DNA of 64,000 nucleotides from NCBI GenBank assembly GCA_000708835.1, contig DF237066.1:63005-127004 (forward strand). Direction: 5' to 3'. Numbering within the stretch: the first letter of the stretch is position 1; every line of letters begins with the position of its first letter. The stretch is from Klebsormidium nitens (Eukaryota > Streptophyta > Klebsormidiophyceae > Klebsormidiales > Klebsormidiaceae). Below are positions 48,401 through 58,900 of the stretch, piece after piece. The notes beneath the pieces are model-generated. The model had not been told where the DNA came from, made no database searches, and was given only the letters and a program-made list of their open reading frames with translations. A program made the translations under genes and the position numbers.

Positions 48401-48929
48401 TTGCTCCTCTTCTAGAGCAACTTACGAAGGCCCAGAAACTTACACCACCTCACCATCAACTTCAGAAGATCATGAGAAGACATTTTGATGAATGCGTGAC
48501 AACTGCAATCAGCTCAGTAACCAGCGGAAGGGTCACGAAGTATTCCCTATCACTTCCTTCCGCTCCCTATTGCTCCCTATAACTAAGCATACCTCAAATC
48601 GTTCCCGTGATCTGAGTTCCATGAGGAGAAAACTCTAAGGCCTTACTTCAGCAACACGCAGCTAAAATAAACCGCGCCTGCCAAAAAGCACACCCCAGCA
48701 AGCCACTCACCGCATCGGGCTCGACTCGATACGCCTGCACGCAGTTGTGCTGCGACAGCACGAGCACGCAGTTCCTCAGCTGGGGCGGTGTCAACTCTGT
48801 AACCCGCCCCAGGTCTGGCAGGGAGTGCTGCCCCTTGAACACTAGCGTTTGACACACTTTGCCTACTTGCTCTCCAAATTGGTCGACGACGATCTCGCAC
48901 GCCAGCTTCTTTGCGTGCTTCGACGGCAT
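39432..48929 (-). CDS. RPC3: DNA-directed RNA polymerase III subunit RPC3 (RPC62/RPC82)
   Basis: Eleven exons: 48929-48711, 48264-48132, 46439-46220, 45501-45333, 44193-44074, 43198-43087, 42491-42330, 41906-41779, 41169-41086, 40566-40411 and 39608-39432. Total 1680 nt, 559 aa plus stop, every phase consistent; orthologues are about 530-560 aa. RPC3 joins RPC6 and RPC7 in the Pol III initiation trimer in the nucleus and is built from winged helices. Key blocks: GKVCQTLVFKG and LTPPQLRNCVLVLSQHNCV (exon 1), RILQRLRFPRML (2), GRLSVGQLVERA (3), ELVWRVNYDEFTRRFRHE (5), RNRFGQGACRIFRLL (8), MAMIPIKDTRQLLYTLL (9) and ASRTFYLWRVNI (10). It is divergent from GPN1 across 1 kb. The introns hold the densest echo arrays in the window. 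Confidence 0.95.
39800..39855 (-). repeat. Echo copy, 5' edge of RPC3 exon 11
   Basis: On the minus strand: acceptor TTGTACAG then CTGCTGAGTATCTGCAATGG, reading LLSICNGLAAGNR then a stop, against LLSICDDMAAGNA in the exon. One copy, about 230 bp upstream of the exon start. Confidence 0.85.
40230..40300 (-). repeat. Echo copy, 3' edge of RPC3 exon 10
   Basis: Downstream of exon 10, a diverged copy of its last about 50 bp plus donor. The shared pieces, on the plus strand, are CTTGCGCCACTTCGTCCTGG and CGGTTTCCGCGGGTTCG, against CTTGCGCCAATTCGTGTTGC and CGGTTCCGCAGGTTCG. Confidence 0.8.
40690..40840. repeat. Short tandem repeat in RPC3 intron 9, 4 units of about 37 bp
   Basis: Units built on GATGGACCA then TTGCCGACGTCAGC repeat four times with substitutions. 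Unlike the echo arrays, I see no match to an adjacent exon. Each unit contains a GACGTCAG or AACGTCAG word. Confidence 0.8.
41395..41700 (-). repeat. Echo array, 3' edge of RPC3 exon 8 (3 copies)
   Basis: The exon 8 end reads LLRMKRMLEQKQ with donor GTCGG. Copies downstream read LLRLKRMLKQKQ (about 41640-41690), LRLVRMQRTLDPK (about 41525-41575) and VLRLTRMRRRKQ (about 41390-41435), each followed by the donor-side intron sequence. Decay increases with distance. Confidence 0.88.
44420..45260 (-). repeat. Echo array, 3' edge of RPC3 exon 4 (6 copies)
   Basis: The exon 4 end (plus-strand view) is TTCACCTTCGTCC then GCGCCTTCGTTTCTGCCG. Copies of GCGCCTT-type words start near 45180, 45022, 44861, 44706, 44550 and 44429; the exon's own is 45349. 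Intervals are about 169, 158, 161, 155, 156 and 121 bp. Most keep the TCACCTT donor context. Intervening spacer (TTCTGAAACATCTGAAAC-like) is also repeated. Confidence 0.92.
46545..47110 (-). repeat. Echo array, 5' edge of RPC3 exon 3 (4 copies)
   Basis: The exon 3 start (plus-strand view) is CGATCAGTCCTGTTAAG at 46431. Copies occur near 46593 (CGATCAGGCCTCGTAAG), 46757, 46925 and 47098, about 162-173 bp apart. Translated copies read LIEDGRLSVGQLVERASAR and LIERGRLPDEQLVERALAR, matching the exon closely, so two still look like usable exons. Confidence 0.92.
47190..48060 (-). repeat. Echo array, 3' edge of RPC3 exon 2 (6 or more copies)
   Basis: The donor edge (plus-strand view) is TTTGCTGACGTCACCTTCGA at 48119, with the coding part GACCGCCTCTGCATCGGGCC after it. 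Copies start near 47986, 47853, 47719, 47591, 47469 and 47301, with a fragment near 47200-47230. Steps are about 133, 133, 134, 128, 122 and 168 bp. Each copy keeps CAGCAGCATGCGCGC-like coding sequence and the donor. Minus-strand copies read LLHVKEELGPDAEAVLEG in the exon and LLYVEEELGLDTEAVLKG in the 47719 copy. Confidence 0.95.
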
Positions 48930-49943
48930 TGTCGTTCAGAGTCGCTGTGCTCCTGATGACTCAGCTGTTCCTGAGCTAGTTTGCAAGGGAGCGATACTGG
49001 CGGAGAGCAGCAGGTGTTTTATACCTCCGAAAAGTGCTTGATGTTGCTTGAAAATGATCAAAACGATGTTTTGATGCTGATGAATGCCGAAGGGCAATCA
49101 TGAACCGGGACGTCTTTTGATAATGCACTTCGATTTTGCATGCCTTCAGCTTGGGCATCTCTTTCGCCAAAGCATCATTGCATAGGTTGCAAATCCTTCC
49201 CTCTCTGGTTCCACCTGCCCTAGCGTTTGCCCTTCTCCTCCTCCTTCTTCTTGCTCAGAAATCGCACGAAAAGCGCATCCCGAGAGATGAAGACCGCCAG
49301 AAGACTGACAGGGACCACAAGGGACGAGGAGAGCCGATCAGGTTTCAGCATTTTCAGCTCCTGGCGCTAAGTAGCTGCCGCCATGAAAGTTCAAGGACGG
49401 ATTTGCTTCAATGCTGCGCTGTTCGCCACTCCCGGCATTGAGTTTCCAGGGTTAAACTTTTCGAACACTGATCTCATCAAAGAACTCGCAGCTTTTTAAC
49501 AAGCTTTTTAACCGCCGGGTGACCCGTTTGCTCGCGGTCGTTACTGGTCGGTTACGCCGTTACCAATCAAAATTGAGTCCTAGAATCGGGCTTTACCAAG
49601 GCCGTTGTGGCAGGTTGTGCTGCTGCGAAATCACGTTCCTGCAACGTGAACCGGTTGATTGAATATGTAGCGCCTTTCAAATTTAGAAGCTCGGTTTTCC
49701 CAGTACCTACAGGAAACCTTGTATTGGAAATTCGGTCACGACTCACAAATAAAAAATCCGGATATATTGCTGCAAGTCGCATTTCCCCCCGGCATGCTGG
49801 CCTATCTACCTATCCTAGAGGCTAGAGCTGGTTGACATCAAGAAAGCGCCCTGGTCTGGCGCTGAATAAGGAGGTGAAACATTGCTATACCCCTCTGCCC
49901 AATCATATCCCCTGCTGCATTCTGCTCAATTGCAAGTTCCGCC
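48930..49943. promoter_or_regulatory. Shared divergent spacer of RPC3 and GPN1
   Basis: About 1.0 kb between two head-to-head start codons. No other gene is visible. It must contain both 5' UTRs and promoters, and a bidirectional promoter is plausible by arrangement. No core motif was assigned. Confidence 0.6.
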
Positions 49944-52900
49944 ATGTCAGGAGCGGGTGCGAAGGGCGGCTTTGCCAAGGGTTTCCTGCTGCCAAAGGCC
50001 AAGTCCCCTCGCCCGGCAGCTTCTCAAAGCGAGGCGAATGAAGCGTCGACACAATTGCCGGTCAAAGACCCTCACAAACGCCTCCCGGAAGGGGAGAGTT
50101 CTAGAAGCCTGCAAGCAGAGAATGCTGAGACAACGTCAACTAGAGATGGTGATAAAAGTGCGCAAGTGCTGGCGCCTCCGGAAGAGGTCAGCCCTGAGAA
50201 GCGAACGAAACGGGAAGAGGAAGGGGAGCTAATGGAGGTGGAAAGGAGTGGCGCGGGCGACACAGAAACGCCAGAAGCGTCCACCAGTCAAGAAGCGTCA
50301 ACTAGTGGCGGGCCGGAAAAAGCAGCATTTGGCACAAGGAGGAAGCCAGTGGTCATCATCGTGATTGGAATGGCAGGTAGGGTCAATGAAAGACGTTCAC
50401 CTTGAGGTGGTTGTCTCAAATGCTGCCCAATGCTGTGGTGGTGGATTGGTTCAATGGCACGTGTTACAATGCCATGTGAGTGCTGGCACCACAGTACGTT
50501 CGTATGACGCTACGCCGTGATAACAATTGTGCATGATGAAGATTGATGCGTGGACTTCATGAGGTTTTTGGGCATCAGAAGGTTCAATTGACAGCTGAAA
50601 CGATGATGCTCCACCGAGAGCAGTGGTGCAGGCAGTGCTACATCAGCCATGGTTTTGTTCGTAGTGCATGACGTCGTGTTGAGTCATCTGCGAGCATAAC
50701 AACTTTGATGACTGAAAAACCTCAAGTTTCTCTTGACAAACAGCCATAACGGATTTCTCCAAGCCCCATTGAACGACTTTGATGATCGCCCGAAACCCCT
50801 TTGAGTCGAACATAAGAGGACCAGAGCAGAATCAAACAACGGGCAAGCGAACCAGAACCATGAAAAGCAATCATAATGAAAATGACCCTTCAGTTCTCGT
50901 TCAGGTGGCAAGAGGGACCCTGGTGCAGCACCTAGGATAGACTCAGAAGACAAGTACAACAAATGAAACCTTTTAACGGAGCAAGCAAACATGCAGAGTA
51001 ACAAGAAGAGAAGAAGAGAAGAAGGGGGAATGAAGCACAAAACGTTCAATCTTCTTGCAGGCAACGGGAAGACGACCCTGATGCAGCGGCTAGAGAACAT
51101 CAAGTGAGAGTGAAGCTCAATGGTATCAGGCGAAACTTGCGTCACGAGCATGCAATTACCTCAAGGTAACGGAGACTTGAGCAGAAGGAATTTTGACCCG
51201 ACAATCTACTTTTCCGCAGGCAGCGGAAAGACGACCCTGATGCAGCGCCTCAACGCTCAACTCCACATGCAAAAGTCGCGGGGCTACGTGGTCAATCTCG
51301 ACCCTGCAGTGACGTCACTCCCGTACAGCGCAAACATCGACATCCGGGACACGATCAACTACAAGAACGTGATGAAGGAGTACAACCTGGGGCCGAACGG
51401 AGGCATCCTGACGTCACTCAACCTGTTCGCTACAAAATTCGACGAGGTAAGCTATTTTCCAACTCCTACCATCGTTTTCTTTTCAAGGCCAAGTCGATTT
51501 TGAAAGATCCAGATCTCCACGTGTGTCACAATATACCGCTCAATGAATACTGCTTTCCTTGCGAGAGGGTGTTGACAAATCGAAGATGCAATCTGCGGCT
51601 AAAGGTTCGAGTCCATTGTTCCCCTGTTCCTGACGTCACATCCCCGCTTCCAGGTAGTCACCCTGATGAAACAGCGCGCCGTCATGCTGGATGTTGTCGT
51701 CATTATACGCCCGGCCAGATCAGCCTTCCACACTTCCAAAACTTTCTACTTTTGGTTGACGTCAGTGTCTTTCTTCTGCTGACGTCACAGTTGGTCGCTT
51801 TCATAGGACTGTGCGCCAATGCGCTCGATTCCTGGACACGTACGGCCAGATCGAGATTCTCAGTTGACGACGGCTACAGGCATTCCTTTCTCCTTGTTCA
51901 CGTCAGTGTCCTTTTTCTGGTGACGTCACAGGTGGTCCCACTGAAAGTAACGCGTGCCGACGCGCTCAACGACGTCGTCGTGGACACGCCCGCCCAGCTT
52001 GTGATTGTCAACGCATCTATAAGCTCGAATTTCTCGACAGAATTTTCGAGCTTTTCGCTTCTAAGCTTCTCTTGTCTGCTGACGTCACAGGTGGCCGCCC
52101 TCATAGGAAAGCGCGCCGACACGCTCGACTACGTCATCGTGGACATGCTCGGTCAATTTGTGATTCGTCACGCGATGTTCAGCTCAAAATGCTTCGTTCA
52201 TTTCGAACTTTTCGTTCTAAGTTTTCCTTGTTTGCTGAGGTCACAGGTGGTCGCCCTCATAGAAAAACGCGCCGACACGCTCGATTACGTCATCGTAGAC
52301 ACGCCCGGCCAGATCGAGATCTTCACGTGGTCCGCGTCGGGCGCGATCGTCACGGAAGCGTTCGCCTCGACTTTCCCGACAGTCGTGGCTTACGTCATCG
52401 ACACACCACGGACGATCTCCCCAATAACATTCATGAGCAACATGCTGTACGCGTGCGGGATCCTGTACAAAACGCGGCTGCCCCTGCTGCTGACGTTCAA
52501 TAAAGTGGACGTCGCGCGGCACGACTTCGCTCTCGAGGTGAGCGTTTGGAGATGGGGTTCCTCATCCTTTGCCTTCCGTTCTGATTCCGTTTGATTCCGT
52601 TTCAATCTCGGGCGGCACGATGTTCTCCTCAGTCTCAGCAGCGTTCATTCTCGTTCTCGTTTACATTCTCTGCACTTTCGTGAGTCGTTTAGTTGACCTA
52701 TTGCCCTCTCCTCCAGTCTTCGTCTCTTTTCTGTGCACGGTGTGCACGTTTTTCTTGTTGTTAATTGATTCACTCGCAAAATCCGGCTTGTTAATGCACA
52801 ACGTTGAAGCTCTTCAAACCGCCGTCGAGTCGCACAGTTCATACTCCGCTAACCTGAGCCGCAGCCTGTGCCGGGTTCTGGTCACTTTCCTCAACAAGGA

Positions 52901-54926
52901 ACTAAGAGCTGAAATGAAAGAGATCAACAAGACAGTCGAGAGGTTTTTGTATGCTTTCCTCTTTGAAAGGGATACTACTACCATCTAAGTTGGATTGTGT
53001 CAAGCTTCGGTTGAGTCGAACAGTTTCATACCCCCGGCAACTTGAGCGGCAGCCTCTGCCCGGTCTTAATTAACACTCTCAAACAAGGATTTTTTCTCCT
53101 GAGAGAATACCATCACCAACCATTTACACTCGTGGTCTAATGTGATGGGAGGCTACAAGCACGTTCCCTTCGCAGGGGATGCACGACTTTAGATCTTTCC
53201 GTTCTCACTCCGCCAACCTGAGCCGCAGCCTGTGCCGCATTCGATTGCGTTTCTACAGGATAAAACTCGCCCCAAAAGGACCACGAAAAATTCCGACTTG
53301 CAATATTTTCTCTCGCAGTGGATGCACGACTTCAGAGCTTTCCAGGCCGCCGTCGACTCGGACAGTTCTTTCTCCGCCAACCTGAGCCGCAGCATGTGCC
53401 GAATCCTGCTCGCCTTTCTCGAAGAGAAAAGCGAAGCTTAGAAGCAAAGAAAGTATTCATTAGGCTCTCATTTGCAGAAAGAGAATATCCTTCCATCTTC
53501 TTCGCAGTGGATGCACGACTTCGAAGCGTTCCAGGCCGCCGTCGAGTCGGACAGTTCGTACTCCGCCAATCTGAGCCGCAGTTTGTGTCTGGTTTTGGAC
53601 GAGTTCTACAACAACCTGCGGACGGTCGGCGTGTCCGCTATCACGGGCGAAGGCATGCCGGAGTTCTTCAAAGCCGTCGAAGAGGGGGCGGAAGATTACA
53701 TGAGAGAATACAGGTGGGCTCCTTTCAGGCGACCTTAACATCAAGTTTGTCAATGTTTGCGATTTGGGACGCGTTCACAGCGATTCGTGGACTGTCGGCG
53801 TGATTGCACTTAACCGCGAAGGCATGCCGCAGTTCTTCAAATCCAGTGGAAGAGGAGGCGGAGGACTACATGAACAGTTACAGGTGGGCTCCTTTCAGGC
53901 GACCTTGAAAGATTATTTTGAAGGTCTGCACTTTTCAATGAGTTCTACAACAATCTGCGGACCGTCGGCTGTCCGCAGTCACGGGCGAAGGCTTGTCAAA
54001 ATTCTTTTCAAGCAGTGGAGGAGGGAGCAGAGGACCGCATGAGAGAAATGTCGTGAGGTGTTTTCCGGCGCTAAAAGTTGAGGGCACTAGAGTTCGAAGT
54101 TCTGAAGGACGGATTTCGGCCATTCCCGGACCCGATGGTCTGCAGAAATGATTACAGCAGTGGAGGAGAAAGCGGAAGATGTCACGAAAGAATTCAGTCG
54201 AGTTCGTTCCTATCAAGAGTCCGAACTTGCCCACTGGTATTAGTAGTAAATCTGCTCGTATAGCGCCTCGTTCTTTCTCGCAGCTCGTACTGCGCCTCGT
54301 TCCAGTTCCTAGCCCGTACGTTGGTCCCGTTGATTGACTCCCTTCCGTGGCGTCGAGCTCGAGAACGAAGGAGGACAGAAGATTCGTTCAGTAGCTTCGC
54401 TTCTTTGATTCTCTTGTTGTGGAATCAAGGCATTCCTTTATTATAACACGTGATCTGTCTGCACATGCGTATTTCATCTTGTTACGCAAATCGATATTGA
54501 AGAGCGGAAAAGGAAGCCGGTGAGGCGGCCAAGGCTGCGGAGTCCGTTCCCTCCGATTCCTTTTTCACATTCTTTTTGACTGCCGGAGGCCACTGAATTA
54601 TCTATCAAACATAAAGCAGCGGAAAAGGAGTCCCGGTGGGCGCCAAGGGTCTTTCTGGTATTCCCCTTCTCTGACTCGGCTGATCATAGCCATTCCCGTT
54701 CCGCAGGGTCGAAATTGAGGAGCGGAAAAAGAAGAAAGCAGCGGAAGAGGAGGAGCGGAGAGCGGCCAACCTGGCGCAGCTTCAAAAGGATATAGCCGAA
54801 TCGAAAGGGGAGAAGATTGTACTCGACGCGCGGAAACAGGCGGTGCTAGAAAAGGAAGAAGTGAGCGAGGACGATGAGGGGTATGAGAGCGAAGACGAGG
54901 AGATGGATGAGGGGGAAATTCCGTAA
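49944..54926 (+). CDS. GPN1: GPN-loop GTPase 1 (GPN1/XAB1/Npa3)
   Basis: Exons 49944-50376, 51220-51446, 52247-52537, 53508-53713 and 54707-54926 give 1377 nt, 458 aa plus stop, in perfect phase. GPN1 is an essential GTPase that helps assemble RNA polymerase II (and other polymerases) in the cytoplasm and deliver it to the nucleus. Motifs: P-loop GMAGSGKT (142-149, split by intron 1), GPN loop (202-204), DTPGQIE (238-244), NKVD (305-308), SAITGEGM in exon 4, and a Lys/Glu-rich C-terminal coil with an acidic end. Known orthologues are about 370-400 aa. The first about 135 residues are a low-complexity Ser/Glu/Pro extension unusual for the family. Introns are packed with copies of neighbouring exon edges. 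Confidence 0.96.
50895..51110 (+). repeat. Echo array, 5' edge of GPN1 exon 2 (2 copies)
   Basis: The exon start is CGCAG then GCAGCGGAAAGACGACCCTG. A near copy at about 51055-51105 (TTGCAG then GCAACGGGAAGACGACCCTG) still encodes [10 protein letters not shown]. An older copy lies near 50905-50945 (GGCAAGAGGGACCCTGGTGC). Confidence 0.9.
51630..52175 (+). repeat. Echo array, 5' edge of GPN1 exon 3 (4 copies)
   Basis: Acceptor-proximal copies begin at 51654, 51791, 51932 and 52091; the real exon begins at 52247. They decode in order of decay as [16 protein letters not shown] (nearest), [27 protein letters not shown] and a frame-shifted remnant. The nearest three keep TGACGTCACAG acceptors. Steps between the last four starts are 141, 159 and 156 bp, all multiples of three. 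Confidence 0.95.
52790..53440 (+). repeat. Echo array, 5' edge of GPN1 exon 4 (4 copies)
   Basis: Copies of the exon start occur near 52800, 53005, 53178 and 53318. They read [19 protein letters not shown], a frame-shifted copy, [13 protein letters not shown], and [19 protein letters not shown], against [19 protein letters not shown] in the exon at 53508. The closest copy has an intact CTCGCAG acceptor and over 100 nt of open frame. Confidence 0.95.
53760..54205 (+). repeat. Echo array, 3' edge of GPN1 exon 4 (3 copies)
   Basis: Downstream copies of the exon's end occur near 53785-53900, 53945-54060 and 54140-54200. The first reads [17 protein letters not shown] against [17 protein letters not shown] and repeats the donor plus intron start exactly (CAGGTGGGCTCCTTTCAGGC). 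The others keep [14 protein letters not shown] and AVEEKAEDV. Confidence 0.93.
54485..54640 (+). repeat. Echo array, 5' edge of GPN1 exon 5 (2 copies)
   Basis: Copies near 54495-54545 (ATTGAAGAGCGGAAAAGGAA then GCGGCCAAGGCTGC) and 54610-54650 (AAAGCAGCGGAAAAGGAG) resemble the start of exon 5 (54707: GTCGAAATTGAGGAGCGG). Both lie upstream of the exon. Confidence 0.8.
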
Positions 54927-55963
54927 GCGGAACGGTCGAGATCAGCGTCAAAAGCCCTAGAAACGTGCTTTTATAGGTGAACAAAATCTCGTAATCTTGT
55001 CAAAAATGTGGGATCGAATGGGCGCATAGTACCAAAAACTTTAGTACACTTGCGGGCCCGTAGTATTAGTCCGGAGTCACGGAAGATCGGGGTTTAGTCC
55101 TGCGCGATGGACTTACAAATGAGAAGGTCGACACGGAGCTGCAATACCGGACATTCATGCAATGAAGTCCAGCTTGAGGCGGACCAGTTAGGCGCCCGGC
55201 CACGAATCTAGTTAGAGACGACTCATATATCTAGCTAGGTTCCGTCAAGCATTGAATCTACAAACGAGCGTCAATAAATACCTCATGCAATACCATGCCA
55301 AGTATGATCAATTATGCAGTTTAAGTTCAAGTGTACGTGGATTTACGAAATTGAGAACCACATGTTCCGGATCGCATGCATGACCCGGGCCATGTAAGCG
55401 AGTCTGACACGTTGGCATGCTTGCCAGCAATCATGCATGCACACGCGCATCATGGGACTACAAGCGGGCCCGCCCAAGCTACATTCAACTCGGTGGCATG
55501 GAGCTGGCCCAACGTAAAGTAGGTAGTACCGGCGATGAGTAGGCGCCAGCGTATAGCATATGTCGAGTCATCACGATCCTCAGCTTGCCGCAGGGTTTAT
55601 TTTCGGATCCATACACTTCACTTCATGTCAGCATGTCAAGATGCTGCTAGAATCTACTAAAATATGGGGTGAGTGCCATACTCAGTAACTAACACGTGTA
55701 CGGCAAGTCACACGACTGCATGTACCAAGTAAGCTCGAAACTTGAGGACATGGACGCACCATGTGCAGCTACACAACTTTTAGCGAGCATGACCTATGCG
55801 CTCAACCGAAGCTACAGTAGGCAAAACCGCAGCAGCCGATACTGCCCTCCAAAATCAGGTTCGCCCCCAAAGCAATTCAATGATTCACAAATAGTTGTTC
55901 GGCAAGAGAAGCCGCCTGCCTAACTTCGATCAAGGTTCATTTCCTAAAAGTTAGTTCTTTCTT
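54927..55963. other. Intergenic between convergent GPN1 and glycosyltransferase
   Basis: About 1.0 kb containing both 3' flanks. AT-richer, with no convincing exon or RNA gene. Confidence 0.6.
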
Positions 55964-58900
55964 TCATCGAACTCCTGACGTTGACGAGACTACTTCCCGT
56001 ACGTTATAGTGCGCCCTGTTTTGCGACTCGAAGTATATCCGGATGCAGATATCTGCGAGCAGGCCTAGGAACACCATCTGCATCGCAGGGAAGATCTGAA
56101 GGGTCAGGGAACCTTCCAATCCTGCCTGGCCATGATTCTAAAGAACAGGGATGCGTGAGGTGCACAGCCGCAATCGCCTATGCAACCTATGTACCTGGTT
56201 TTTTGAGAAATCTCTTGGCTGACTCTTTTGCCAAGCACAATGTCTTTAAGTACCTGAAGCCCCGGAGATCCGTTGAGCACGTTCAGCACGTCAAGGAACG
56301 AATGGTCCCAGCTTTCACATTCGCACTCAAGAGAAGAGAGTCTCGTTTGTCTGCAGACTCATCGTTTCGCCTGCTTTTCGGCGGCGTTTGCCACCAAAAC
56401 CGAGCAGGTCAGGCCACGCAGCTACCAGCCTCCAGGGACCAACGCTCGTACGAGCATCGCTGTCGGAGCAGAAGACCACGCGCCGCAAGCTCCAAACATC
56501 CGATTCCAATTTTTTGACCTTGAAGAACAAGAAGAATAAATATCCGAGCGAGGACTCACCTGGATACACGCCGAACTCAAGCGAAAGCACCGGCCTGTGC
56601 AGCGGGGAAGGCAACGCGAAGAACAAAGCCCAGAACCAACACGACAAATCCTTCAAAATCAAGAGGTAAGAGATGGAGAGGGAGCGAGCTTTTGATCTGA
56701 TATCTGCCGCGCCTTTGAGAAGTGTCGGCGGTTTGGAAGGCCAGGAAAGCGCAAAATCCCATTATACCGCGACAAGGACCAGGAGTTCGAGATGATGCTC
56801 TTAGTCAAACACCCCCACGCCAGAGCGCTAGTGTCGGTGATCACAGGAAGCCCGCAATCGCAAGCCCCGGAACTTGAAACCTCAAAACCTTTCACCCTGA
56901 TCAACTTCTACCTGCACCACCACCACAGCCCTCCGCGCGTGAGAACTAGCTTGGGCACAAAGAGCACTCAAGAACCAGTCCTCAGAGTTCAAGTCCTCCA
57001 TTTTTCGGAAAACGCAAGAAAGAAAGAAGCGAACTTCTCACCTGGAGACCTGCGACGCCGGAGTTCAAGCCCAAGCACTAGCGTGAGCACACGGATTCCC
57101 CCAAACTCTTCATCGAAAAACTTGGATCTAGATCCCAGTATTTAAACCCTCAGTCCTTCTGACGGCAAAAGACTCTACAGAGCAAGTTGCATGCTTTAGC
57201 AGAGAGCAGAACTTTTCACCTGCATACCGGCAACGCCCAACTCGAGCGCAAGAACTAGAATGGGCACCGCCGAGGGTTACACAGTCGCAAGCTTTCTGAA
57301 CCCAGAACGCCTTTCTTCTTCCCCAGGGGAAAAAGAAGGAGCTTGCAATGCTGTACGCACCTGGATACCTGCCACCCCCAGCTCGAGCGCGAGAACTAGA
57401 GTGGGCACCGCCGAGGGCCAGGCGATCGCGAGTCCCCAGTGCCGCGCGACTGCCCAGACGTAGAAGAGTCCGTGCACCGCGCAGCCGGCCGCGCCTAGCA
57501 AGAGAGCGCCCCCGACGAAGCCGAACAACTGCATTGGAAACATTTCCACGTGTAAGGATGCAGCTGACGTTGAGTGACGTCATCATCGGTAAGGTAGAAA
57601 CTTTGTGGACCGCGCAGCCGGCCTCGCCCAGCAACAGAGTGCCGCCCACGAAGTCGAACAACTGCATCGGAGCATTGCCACGTGTCAGAGTGCAGCTGAC
57701 GTCAAGTGACGTCATCATCCCTGCGATGAAATGTTCGGCAGCTTTGACGCAAAACGCTGTATTGGGTCCATGGCTGCCGGCTTGTCGCAGCGAGGGGAAG
57801 GCGAGCATGCCGCGTCCGATCAAGGTTGTGCAGAATGCTGATGCTATCAAATCTCAGACGTCCTAGGAACGGCACCCATTTCCACAAACGGGCAACGAGG
57901 CTGCAGTCGATAAGCTACCTTCGCAAAAATAAAGGCGGTTGACTGCCTCGACGGCCTTGCGAATCTTACCTGCTCTCGACAAGGCAGAGCGAACCGTCCT
58001 GCAATCTGGTCGTCTGAACTACTAGGCATAACTCGAAGGACTGAAATAACTGAAAGAAGGGCTGAAGAAAATCGGGAAGGCGGATCCTCAGTAGCGTGAT
58101 GACCCACCTGCATCGGCCGGTCTCTAAACCGGGCAAGGAAGGCCACCAAAATCAGGTCAAGTATCACCCGGGGAGTCCGCCCCAGGGGGGGGTACTTTGA
58201 CGAGCCGAAAGAACGGGGGTGGTGCCGAACGGGGAGCTCCGCAATAGCGGCCCCTTCGATCGCGGCGATTGCGGGTATAAGCCGGTGGGTTTCGCCGTAT
58301 AAGCGGAGGGCGGAGGCGAGGTCGGCGCGGAAGGCCTTGAGGCTGCAGCCGCAGTCGTGTAGGCGGACCTGAGGGGAACGAGAGCGGGAAGTCTTCAGAA
58401 TCTCAATCCCTGCTTCCGCCAAGTTTCCTTCCTTCGGAGGCGTCGATGAGGAATGAGCTCTTTTCCAAAAAAGGTGAGGGCGCTCATTGACTGTCTGCTA
58501 CGACCCCTTTGAATCCGAAGTTAGAGGCGGACCTGCGGGAACGAGACGGACCGCTCAATCAACCTCATACCTCCACAGAACGCTTTTCTGTTGTGTATCC
58601 TTCTTTCGAACAGGGACGCAAAACTGTGAGGGTACACAAGTGGATTTTTCTTGAAAGCCGCAGTTCTTTGGACCGATTTGCAGAGATTTTGCACCTCCAA
58701 GCCGCTGAAAATCTCGAGAAAATGAGATCAGTATCCAGTCAATCAATACTGCTAAAACACTTTCCCCTGTTGAGGTCTGAAGGTCGTTTTTCCAGGTAAG
58801 GACAGTTGCTCGTATTTCAATGTCTCCTTATTTGCCAGCTGTATTTCAAAGCAGGCGACTCACCCCTGTCACTCGCCCAATCAGCCAATTCGCAAGCTGT

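Noticed and set aside
51630-52175. Mutually exclusive alternative exons in GPN1
   Set aside because: Copies lack the second half of the exon (including the NKVD motif) and have no donor, so they cannot replace it.
57128-57850. 240-codon minus-strand open frame as a separate gene
   Set aside because: It is the glycosyltransferase exon 4 echo region read continuously. The spliced model is in phase and matches the family.
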